Both the position numbers and the translations under genes were made by a program. A stretch of DNA of 7,250 nucleotides from Flavobacteriaceae bacterium (lineage in GTDB: Bacteria; Bacteroidota; Bacteroidia; Flavobacteriales; Flavobacteriaceae). The DNA lies in assembly GCA_002691265.1 (NCBI GenBank), contig NZHJ01000023.1:1-7250 (forward strand), in the 5' to 3' direction. This document shows, piece after piece, positions 1 through 6,016 of the stretch (position 1 is its first letter; every line of letters starts with the position of its first letter). The notes beneath the pieces are model-generated. The model worked only from the letters and a program-made list of their open reading frames with translations. It made no database searches and was not told the origin of the DNA.

Positions 1-798
1 AATACATGTAATGAAAATAATTTTTTTAGTCCAGGAGATATTGAAGATAATGTTATACTTCTAACCCATGAATCTAATTATTACAATAGCTTAATAAATC
101 AAAAATTAGAAAGGAAAGAAATAAGAGCTATCGGATTTCCTATGTCACAAAAACTTATCCAAAGAGAAAAAAAAATAGTTCAAGGCACTGTTGAATGTGC
201 CCTCAATTCAATCAGATTTGGAATTTCAATGAATATAGCAGGTGGTACACACCACGCATTTTCAAATCGTGCAGAGGCATTTTGTATTTTAAATGATCAA
301 GCCATAGCGGCAAATTTTTTAATAAAAAAAGGTTATAGCAAAAGAATCTTAATATTGGATTTAGATGTTCACCAGGGAAACGGAACCGCAGAAATATTTA
401 GAGAAAATAAAAACGTTTTCACTACTTCATTTCATGGAGAAAAAAATTATCCATTTAGAAAAGAAACTAGTGATTTTGATTATGGTTTTAGTGATGGAAC
501 ATCTGATAGAGAATACTTAAAAAAAATTAAGTACGATATTCCTCGACTAATCGATAATTTTGAACCAGATTTTATTTTTTATTTATCTGGTGTTGATATA
601 ATTGAAAATGACAAACTAGGAAGATTAGCTGTTTCGATAAAAGGTTGTAAAGAAAGGGATAGATTTGTATTAAATTATTGTAAAACCAACAAAATTCCTG
701 TACAGGTAAGTATGGGTGGAGGATATTCCCCATTATTGAAAGATATAATAGAAGCACATTCAAATACTTTCAGATTAGCACAAGAAATATATTTTTGA
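1..798 (+). CDS. Histone-deacetylase-like zinc hydrolase (class IV/AcuC-like), 5' truncated
   Basis: The reading frame is open from the first base of the window and ends at a TGA, giving 265 visible residues; about 35-45 N-terminal residues are probably missing. ATG codons inside, such as the one at 142, are not the real start, because family-like sequence precedes them (SPGDIEDN..., RKEIRAIGFP). Seen in the sequence, numbered from the window edge: the charge-relay pair in GGTHHAF (His84, His85), zinc ligands in DLDVHQGNG (Asp122, His124) and SGVD (Asp199), and the transition-state tyrosine in GGGYS (Tyr242). All catalytic residues of the arginase/deacetylase fold are therefore present. The stretch GEKNYPFRKE resembles bacterial relatives of HDAC11. 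Family members remove acetyl or other acyl groups from lysines or small amines; the substrate here is unknown. No signal peptide can be judged. The gene is convergent with the exported-protein gene and shares a terminator with it. Confidence 0.93.
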   Translation, partial: NTCNENNFFSPGDIEDNVILLTHESNYYNSLINQKLERKEIRAIGFPMSQKLIQREKKIVQGTVECALNSIRFGISMNIAGGTHHAFSNRAEAFCILNDQAIAANFLIKKGYSKRILILDLDVHQGNGTAEIFRENKNVFTTSFHGEKNYPFRKETSDFDYGFSDGTSDREYLKKIKYDIPRLIDNFEPDFIFYLSGVDIIENDKLGRLAVSIKGCKERDRFVLNYCKTNKIPVQVSMGGGYSPLLKDIIEAHSNTFRLAQEIYF

Positions 799-814
799 AT
801 AAAATTTAAATTAT

Positions 815-846
815 AAAAAAAACCCTCAAAATTGAGGGTTTTTTTT
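815..846. terminator. Bidirectional intrinsic terminator
   Basis: A perfect 15-bp inverted repeat: AAAAAAAACCCTCAA (815-829) and TTGAGGGTTTTTTTT (832-846), separated by two bases. In RNA the GC-rich core ACCCTCA/TGAGGGT would form the stem, with a small loop of about four bases. The run of eight T follows the stem on the + strand, and the matching run of eight A gives a U tract on the - strand. It lies 17 bases after the deacetylase stop and 17 bases after the stop of the convergent exported-protein gene, so it can end both transcripts. Confidence 0.92.
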
Positions 847-862
847 ATTCAGCTAAATGAAT

Positions 863-1564
863 TTAGTCTTTTAATTTAATTTTTTTGTCACCGACAACTA
901 AGGCATTAAAAACTTGACCTTCTTTTAAAATAGCTGGCTTACCCTTGATAAGAAGTAATGGTGCAGCGATTACCGCTCCTGTTGCAACGGCAACAGCAGT
1001 TTTAGATTTACCAGCAAAATCATACTTTAAATTCACTGGAACAGATTGTCCGTCTACTGCTTTGATAAAATCTACACTAAAAGATAACTTACCCTTAGTT
1101 CCTGCCGCTTTTCTTTTGACAGACTGTGTGATTGTACCATTAACAAGCGTCCCTTGTTTAATTAATACATTACCATCAATATCAGTAATATCCATTTGAA
1201 CTCTCAAAGCTATTACTTCACCGGTTTCAACTTTTCGACCACCTTTTTTATCTGAAGATATAGTTTCAGTTAAAACAACAGGGACTCTAGTTCCAGCAGT
1301 TAATAAGACCATCTCATCTTCTTTCTTTGCAGATTTCACATCGGAAAAAGTCATCCTTTCTCCATTTTCAAAAGTAACCAGTAGAACCTCGCTAAGATCA
1401 AGAGAAAAAGCTACTGAAAGTCCTTCTTTTTTGTATTTTAAGGTGGTGTCGGAAATTTCAGTAATCTGAACATTTAATTCCGATCCGTCCTTTTTAATGA
1501 TTTGGTCTTGTGCATTTGCATAAAAACCAAAAAGCATAAATGCTATGAATAATACTTTTTTCAT
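863..1564 (-). CDS. Exported two-module protein of unknown function
   Basis: A 233-residue protein with a clear type I signal peptide: MKK, a hydrophobic core (residues 4-15), then ANA with likely cleavage after Ala18, before QDQ. The ATG at 1564 is chosen because a longer frame back to 1618 would add 18 residues before the signal peptide and overlap the mnmE stop. Module 1 (about 19-75, IIKKDGSELNVQITEI...VTFENGERMTF) resembles a short beta-rich repeat common in Bacteroidota proteins of unknown function. Module 2 (about 90-230) begins GTRVPVVLTETISS and includes KVETGEVIALRV, IKQGTLVNGTI and VDGQSVPVNL; by my recollection this pattern recurs in bacterial envelope proteins. A hydrophobic Ala/Val-rich stretch (about 189-206) is too weak to call a membrane segment with confidence. 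It is probably periplasmic or envelope-associated. It lies 50 bp after mnmE on the same strand and ends at the bidirectional terminator. Its GC is visibly higher than its neighbours'. No enzyme motif is seen. Confidence 0.85.
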   Translation of the reverse strand: MKKVLFIAFMLFGFYANAQDQIIKKDGSELNVQITEISDTTLKYKKEGLSVAFSLDLSEVLLVTFENGERMTFSDVKSAKKEDEMVLLTAGTRVPVVLTETISSDKKGGRKVETGEVIALRVQMDITDIDGNVLIKQGTLVNGTITQSVKRKAAGTKGKLSFSVDFIKAVDGQSVPVNLKYDFAGKSKTAVAVATGAVIAAPLLLIKGKPAILKEGQVFNALVVGDKKIKLKD

Positions 1565-1614
1565 AATTATTGATTTATAGTTTGTTTTCCTCAATATACA
1601 AAATTGATTTTTAA

Positions 1615-3000
1615 TCACTTACCGATACAAAATTTTGAAAATATATTTCCCAGTACTTCGTCATTTGATATTTCACCAGTTAGTTCACCTAAAAAATAAA
1701 TTGCTTGTTTAATGTCAATTGCCAATAGATCAGATGATATATTTTTAGATATTGAGATTTTTACCTTGTGAATTTCTTCATAAGTTTTATTTAATAAGTC
1801 ATAATGTCTTGAGTTTGATATAGTGGAATTATCAATCTGGCTTGTTAAGTTATTTACGTATGAAATAATTTCATCTTTTAAATTATCAATATTTAACTTG
1901 TTTTTCGCACTTATTAATATGGGGTTAAATTCGTCTAAATCACTTACTGAAGTTTCAGATTTTATATCAATTTTATTTAATAATGTTATCAATTTAGTAT
2001 TTGGAAATTTATTATCAATCTCAGTAAGATAATTTACATAATAATTTAATTTTTCTTGATTTAGAGTAGAGTAATCAATCAAAAAAATAATGATTTCTGA
2101 TTCATTCATTTTTTTTAAAGTTCTCTCAATTCCAATAGTCTCAATTTCATCATCTGTATTTCTAATACCCGCTGTATCTATAAATCTGCAGTTAACGCCA
2201 TTTATATTTATTTGATCTTCAATTGTATCCCTTGTTGTTCCTGCTATAGAGCTTACAATTGCACGTTCTTCATTAAGTAATGTATTTAACAAGGTAGATT
2301 TTCCTGTATTAGGTTCACCAACTATAGCTATTGGTATTCCGTTTTTAATAACATTCCCCGTCTTAAATGAATCTATTAGCTTTTTTAAATTAAAAGTAAT
2401 TTTATCTAATAATTTATTTAATTCCTTTTTGTTGGCAAACTCTACATCCTCTTGTGAAAAATCTAATTCTAATTCAATCAATGAAGCAAAATTTACTAGC
2501 TCAGTTCTCAATTCATTAATATCATTTTTAAAACCTCCTCTCATTTGGTTCATAGCCAGCCTGTGTGAGGCCTCAGTATTACTAGATATCAGATCAGCAA
2601 CCGATTCAGCTTGATTTAAATCCATTTTACCATTTATAAAGGATCGCATTGTAAATTCTCCTGGGTTAGCCACCCTACAATTATGATTTAGTAGCATTTG
2701 AATGATAGAATCCTGAATAAAAATACTTCCATGACATGAAATTTCGACCAAGTCTTCCCCTGTATATGATTTAGGGTTTCTAAAAACAGTTATTAATACC
2801 TTATCAATGGTTCTATCATCTTCTACAATGTAACCCAACTGAACAGTATTAGCTTTTTGGTCTATTAATTTGATTTTTTCTACTCCATTAAATATTTTGT
2901 CAACAATTGAAACACTTTCAGGACCAGATATTCTAATCATGGAAATAGCTCCAATTCCAGATGGTGATGCTAATGCTAGTATGTTGTCATTTTTTATCAA
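1615..3000 (-). CDS. mnmE: tRNA uridine-5-carboxymethylaminomethyl(34) synthesis GTPase MnmE
   Basis: A cytoplasmic, potassium-activated GTPase that with MnmG installs the carboxymethylaminomethyl group on wobble U34 of certain tRNAs. The 461-residue length is normal. The N-terminal tetrahydrofolate-binding domain (about 1-120) carries NDNILALASPSGIGAI and, at about 112-128, NPGEFTMRSFINGKMDL. The helical domain is interrupted by a G domain with all motifs: GEPNTGKS (228-235), TTRD (255-258), DTAG (275-278), NKID (342-345) and SAK (364-366). The C-terminus is the family-specific CIGK (458-461), whose cysteine is conserved. The start is a TTG at 3000: the conserved N-terminus begins there, no in-frame ATG lies upstream before a stop (TAA at 3009-3007), and the next in-frame ATG (residue 21) would remove conserved residues. 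The rhomboid stop codon lies two bases upstream, so the two genes are very likely cotranscribed and possibly translationally coupled. No Shine-Dalgarno sequence is evident. Confidence 0.98.
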   Translation of the reverse strand: MIKNDNILALASPSGIGAISMIRISGPESVSIVDKIFNGVEKIKLIDQKANTVQLGYIVEDDRTIDKVLITVFRNPKSYTGEDLVEISCHGSIFIQDSIIQMLLNHNCRVANPGEFTMRSFINGKMDLNQAESVADLISSNTEASHRLAMNQMRGGFKNDINELRTELVNFASLIELELDFSQEDVEFANKKELNKLLDKITFNLKKLIDSFKTGNVIKNGIPIAIVGEPNTGKSTLLNTLLNEERAIVSSIAGTTRDTIEDQININGVNCRFIDTAGIRNTDDEIETIGIERTLKKMNESEIIIFLIDYSTLNQEKLNYYVNYLTEIDNKFPNTKLITLLNKIDIKSETSVSDLDEFNPILISAKNKLNIDNLKDEIISYVNNLTSQIDNSTISNSRHYDLLNKTYEEIHKVKISISKNISSDLLAIDIKQAIYFLGELTGEISNDEVLGNIFSKFCIGK

Positions 3001-3002
3001 AG

Positions 3003-3626
3003 CTATTTAGATTTAATGTAAAAGTAAATAATAGGTACTAATAGAATTAGAACAGTGAATAAATTAGTCAATACAACAGCAGGTAAAATAAAAATAGTAC
3101 TAAAAAAACCAGCAATTGCTCCACCCAAATGTGCTTCATGACCAATATTATCATTAACTTTTTTCATTGAATAAATAGAATAAAACAAATAACCTAGGCC
3201 AAAGAGATATCCAGGCATCGGTAAAACAAAAAAGAATAAAGTCATATCAGGATTTAACAAAATAGCTGAATATACAATACCCATTACCGCACCGCTGGCA
3301 CCAACAGCGCTGTAATTTATATTATTTGAATTAAATCTATAGGTTAGCCAATTTCCAAATATCAAACTTGTAAAATAGATAATTAAGAAATTTATCTCAC
3401 CAACTCTAAAAATAACAGCATCTACAAAAAAATAAAGAGTAAACATATTAACAATCAAATGAGTCGTATCAACATGTAAAAAACCAGATGAAATGTATCT
3501 AATTTTCTCACCACTTTTTATATGCATAGGACTGAACTTATATTTATTAAAGAATATGCGGTCTCTAAATCCTTTGTAAGAGAAAAAAATATTTAAACCT
3601 ATAATTATAATCGCAACAGAGTTCAC
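3003..3626 (-). CDS. Rhomboid family intramembrane serine protease
   Basis: A 207-residue polytopic membrane protein with about six hydrophobic segments (near 2-16, 54-74, 77-96, 107-124, 129-151, 165-203, the last containing two). Catalytic features of the GlpG type are intact: HxxxxHxxxN in the second segment (His51, His56, Asn60), GASG with the nucleophile Ser111, and HEAHLGG with the catalytic His166. Rhomboids cleave membrane proteins within or near their transmembrane segment in the inner membrane; the substrate cannot be told from sequence. The start is a GTG at 3626: there is an in-frame TGA seven codons upstream with no ATG between, and the next ATG (residue 34) would delete the first membrane segment. 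The gene leads a minus-strand unit with mnmE directly downstream and is divergent from the acyltransferase gene. Confidence 0.93.
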   Translation of the reverse strand: MNSVAIIIIGLNIFFSYKGFRDRIFFNKYKFSPMHIKSGEKIRYISSGFLHVDTTHLIVNMFTLYFFVDAVIFRVGEINFLIIYFTSLIFGNWLTYRFNSNNINYSAVGASGAVMGIVYSAILLNPDMTLFFFVLPMPGYLFGLGYLFYSIYSMKKVNDNIGHEAHLGGAIAGFFSTIFILPAVVLTNLFTVLILLVPIIYFYIKSK

Positions 3627-3645
3627 AGAAAAATATAAATGATGT

Positions 3646-3653
3646 CAAATATA
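3646..3653 (-). promoter_or_regulatory. Putative -7 promoter element for rhomboid-mnmE
   Basis: On the minus strand this reads TATATTTG, an exact match to the Bacteroidota -7 consensus TAnnTTTG. It ends 19 bases before the rhomboid GTG, implying a short leader. A TTTG on the same strand (3671-3668) could serve as the -33 element, but the 14-base spacing is shorter than the usual 17-23, so the upstream half is weak. In AT-rich DNA such an octamer also arises by chance. Confidence 0.5.
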
Positions 3654-3656
3654 ATA

Positions 3657-3664
3657 TATATTTG
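3657..3664 (+). promoter_or_regulatory. Putative -7 promoter element for the acyltransferase gene
   Basis: TATATTTG, an exact match to TAnnTTTG, ends 15 bases before the ATG at 3680. I see no TTTG at the expected -33 position. It is the mirror image of the rhomboid -7 element at 3646-3653, with three bases between them. Transcription starting a few bases downstream would leave just enough leader for the AAAGGA ribosome-binding site. Confidence 0.5.
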
Positions 3665-3668
3665 CCTC

Positions 3669-3674
3669 AAAGGA
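3669..3674 (+). promoter_or_regulatory. Shine-Dalgarno-like site AAAGGA
   Basis: AAAGGA lies five bases before the ATG at 3680. It decides this start over an in-frame TTG at 3662, which overlaps the promoter-like octamer and would add six residues not typical of the family. The other starts in the window lack such a site, as is usual in Bacteroidota. Confidence 0.55.
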
Positions 3675-3679
3675 ATTAC

Positions 3680-4561
3680 ATGCATTTACTTGTCTACATT
3701 ATTGTTTATCCATTTATGTGGTTGATTTCAAGAATGAGTTTTAAATTAATCTACTTATTCTCTGATATGATGTATTATTTGATTTATTACATATTTTCTT
3801 ATCGAAAAAAAGTTGTTAGAGAAAACCTAAAACTTGCCTTCCCTAAAATGTCTATTGAAGAGAGGATAAAGATTGAAAAAAAATATTACAGGTATCTTTC
3901 TGATATTTTTCTTGAGTCATTTAAATCAATGAATATTTCCGAAGATGAAATGAAAAAAAGATATAAGTTTAAAAATCCTGAACTCCTTGAAAGAATTTAT
4001 GATAAAAACCAAAACTTAATTCTAATAGCTGGTCATTATTGTAGTTGGGAGTGGATATTCATCCTTGATAGATTCACGAAATATAAAATTAATGGGATTT
4101 ATAAAAAATTATCAAATAAGTACTTTGATAAATGGGCAAAGAGAAACAGAAGTAAATATAACGGAGATTTAATATCAACTAAGGATACTTTTAGAGAAAT
4201 TTTGAAAAAATCTAAAACATCAGAATTAAACTTATATGGGTTTGCATCTGATCAATCACCAAGAAAAAATAAAGCTAATTATTGGGGTGTATTTTTAAAT
4301 AACTATGTTCCAATACATACTGGTGCAGAAACAATTGCAAAAAAATATAATATGGCTGTTGTATTCATGGATGTTCAAAAAATTAAAAGAGGTTATTATG
4401 AAGCATCTTTTATAACAATTACAGAAGAACCAAAAAAGTATAAGGATTATGAAATAACAGAAAGATTTATTGAACTTTTAGAAAAACAAATAATTAACAA
4501 GCCTGAATATTATACCTGGACACACAAAAGATTTAAACACAGGAAAACTTTATCTACCTGA
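3680..4561 (+). CDS. LpxL/HtrB-type lysophospholipid/lipid A acyltransferase
   Basis: A 293-residue protein of normal family length. The N-terminus is hydrophobic (about 3-17 and 22-40) and should anchor it to the inner membrane, followed by the family-typical RKKVVRENLKLAFP (42-55). The catalytic HX4E motif is GHYCSWE (His119, Glu124). Further family signatures are SDQSP (190-194), GAETIA (215-220) and the basic C-terminal YTWTHKRFKHR (278-288). Members transfer an acyl chain from acyl-ACP to a lipid A precursor on the cytoplasmic face of the membrane. The exact acceptor here is an inference, since Bacteroidota relatives are less studied than E. coli LpxL/LpxM. The gene is divergent from the rhomboid gene, and its last 8 bases overlap the convergent glmM. 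Confidence 0.93.
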   Translation: MHLLVYIIVYPFMWLISRMSFKLIYLFSDMMYYLIYYIFSYRKKVVRENLKLAFPKMSIEERIKIEKKYYRYLSDIFLESFKSMNISEDEMKKRYKFKNPELLERIYDKNQNLILIAGHYCSWEWIFILDRFTKYKINGIYKKLSNKYFDKWAKRNRSKYNGDLISTKDTFREILKKSKTSELNLYGFASDQSPRKNKANYWGVFLNNYVPIHTGAETIAKKYNMAVVFMDVQKIKRGYYEASFITITEEPKKYKDYEITERFIELLEKQIINKPEYYTWTHKRFKHRKTLST

Positions 4562-5936
4562 AATTTTTAATCTCTGTTATGAATTTTGCTGATAATTCGT
4601 CAGCACTTTTTTGAGATTTTGCCTCTGAATATACTCTTACAATCGGTTCCGTATTGCTTTTTCTAAGTTGTACCCAAGAATCTTCAAAATCAATTTTTAA
4701 TCCATCTACACTACTTGTTTTTTCATGAGAATATTTCTCTTTAATGTTATCAATAATAGAGTCTAAGTCCAAATCGTGACTTAAGTCAACTTTTTCTTTT
4801 GACATGAAATAGTCTGGATATTTTTTTCTTAGATCAGAACATGAAATGTTTAATTTGGATAAATGAGTTAGAAATAGAGCAATACCAACCAGTGCATCTC
4901 TACCGTAATGTAATTCCGGTAAAATTATACCACCATTACCTTCACCGCCGATAACAGCATTTTTCTCTTTCATTTTTTCAACAACATTAACCTCTCCAAC
5001 TGCACTTGAAAAATATTCACAACCATATGATTCGGTGATGTCTCTAAGCGCTCTAGATGAACTTAAATTGCTTACAGTTATTCCTGGATTATTTTTTAAA
5101 AAGTAATCAGCACATGCAACTAAAGTATATTCTTCTCCAAAAACTTCTCCATTTTCTGAAACAAAAGCCAATCTATCAACATCAGGGTCTACAACTATTC
5201 CAAAATCAGCTTTTTCTTTAATTACCAATTTAGATAAATCGGTTAGGTTTTCTTTTAGAGGTTCAGGATTGTGTGGAAACTCCCCGTTAGGATCACAATA
5301 AAGTTTTATCACTTCCACACCCAACTTATTCAGTAAATTAGGTACAGCAATTCCACCCGTAGAATTTACAGCATCAACCACAACTTTAAAGTTTCTGCTT
5401 CTGATTAAATCAGCATCAACTAATGGTAAATTTATAATCAAATCAGTATGAGTGTCAATATATTGATTTTTGAATTCAACCTCACCTATATTTTTGGAGT
5501 TATATTTATATGAAGGGTTTGAATTTGCTATTTTTAATAGTTTCTCACCATCTTTAGCATTGATAAACTCACCTTTATTATTTAATAACTTTAATGCATT
5601 CCAATTTCTTGGATTGTGACTAGCGGTGATTATAATTCCAGCATCAGCATTTTCCAAAGGAACAGCAATTTCAACTGTAGGTGTCGTGGATAAACCTAAA
5701 CAAACAACATTTACACCCATCTTTATTAAAGTATCTAGAACTAAGTCTTCAACCATTTTACCAGAAGTTCTTGCATCTCTACCAACAACTACTTTATTGT
5801 TAATGATGAGTTTTTCATTTTCAAGCCATAAAATAAATGACCTAGTGTATAACACAATATCTTCTTTAGTTAGGTCCTCACCTTTTCTGTTTCCGATTGT
5901 TCCTCTAATTCCAGAAATTGATTTTATTAGTGGCAT
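4554..5936 (-). CDS. glmM: Phosphohexomutase, probably phosphoglucosamine mutase GlmM
   Basis: A 460-residue alpha-D-phosphohexomutase, expected to convert glucosamine-6-phosphate to glucosamine-1-phosphate in the cytoplasm for UDP-GlcNAc synthesis. All four domain signatures are present: the phosphoserine loop TASHNP (104-109, Ser106), the magnesium loop DPDVDR (250-255), the sugar-binding loop GEGNGG (331-336), and the phosphate-binding RKSNTEPIVRVY (425-436). The ATG at 5936 is preferred to an in-frame TTG at 5954 because MPLIKSISGIRGTIG is the usual Bacteroidota start and the TTG overlaps the promoter-like octamer. The sugar loop is GEGNGG rather than the GEQSGH of E. coli GlmM; from memory this form occurs in Bacteroidota and archaeal enzymes, some with phosphomannomutase or phosphoglucomutase activity, so substrate preference is less certain than family. 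The gene is divergent from ggt and convergent with the acyltransferase gene. Confidence 0.9.
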   Translation of the reverse strand: MPLIKSISGIRGTIGNRKGEDLTKEDIVLYTRSFILWLENEKLIINNKVVVGRDARTSGKMVEDLVLDTLIKMGVNVVCLGLSTTPTVEIAVPLENADAGIIITASHNPRNWNALKLLNNKGEFINAKDGEKLLKIANSNPSYKYNSKNIGEVEFKNQYIDTHTDLIINLPLVDADLIRSRNFKVVVDAVNSTGGIAVPNLLNKLGVEVIKLYCDPNGEFPHNPEPLKENLTDLSKLVIKEKADFGIVVDPDVDRLAFVSENGEVFGEEYTLVACADYFLKNNPGITVSNLSSSRALRDITESYGCEYFSSAVGEVNVVEKMKEKNAVIGGEGNGGIILPELHYGRDALVGIALFLTHLSKLNISCSDLRKKYPDYFMSKEKVDLSHDLDLDSIIDNIKEKYSHEKTSSVDGLKIDFEDSWVQLRKSNTEPIVRVYSEAKSQKSADELSAKFITEIKNFR

Positions 5937-5951
5937 TATAATTGTTTTTTG

Positions 5952-5959
5952 CAAATATA
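5952..5959 (-). promoter_or_regulatory. Putative -7 promoter element for glmM
   Basis: On the minus strand this reads TATATTTG, matching TAnnTTTG exactly, and ends 15 bases before the glmM ATG, the same spacing as at the acyltransferase gene. Upstream there is only a T-rich run at roughly the -33 distance, not a clear TTTG. A further copy of the same octamer on this strand at 6038-6031 lies inside the ggt signal-peptide coding region and could be an alternative or a chance match. Confidence 0.5.
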
Positions 5960-5985
5960 CTTTTAATTATACTAGTGTAAAAAAT

Positions 5986-5993
5986 TGAATTTG
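5986..5993 (+). promoter_or_regulatory. Possible -7 promoter element for ggt
   Basis: TGAATTTG matches TAnnTTTG at five of the six specified positions and ends 23 bases before the proposed TTG start of ggt. A TTTT at 5961-5964 sits 21 bases upstream and is a poor -33 candidate. It is the best match in the 80-bp gap shared with glmM, but weak. Confidence 0.3.
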
Positions 5994-6016
5994 TAAATTC
6001 GGTCAAAATATCAACA

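Noticed and set aside
945..1199. An 84-codon open frame on the + strand
   Set aside because: It lies wholly antisense to the exported-protein gene, and its Ala/Thr/Leu-rich product is what the complementary strand of that coding sequence would give. It has no start signal and no recognisable domain.
3662..3679. TTG at 3662 as the acyltransferase start
   Set aside because: The ATG at 3680 has an AAAGGA site five bases upstream and gives the usual family N-terminus, while the TTG overlaps the promoter-like octamer.
5626..5988. A 120-codon open frame on the + strand
   Set aside because: It is antisense to the well-supported start of glmM and runs through its promoter region into the ggt leader. 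No family features are seen.
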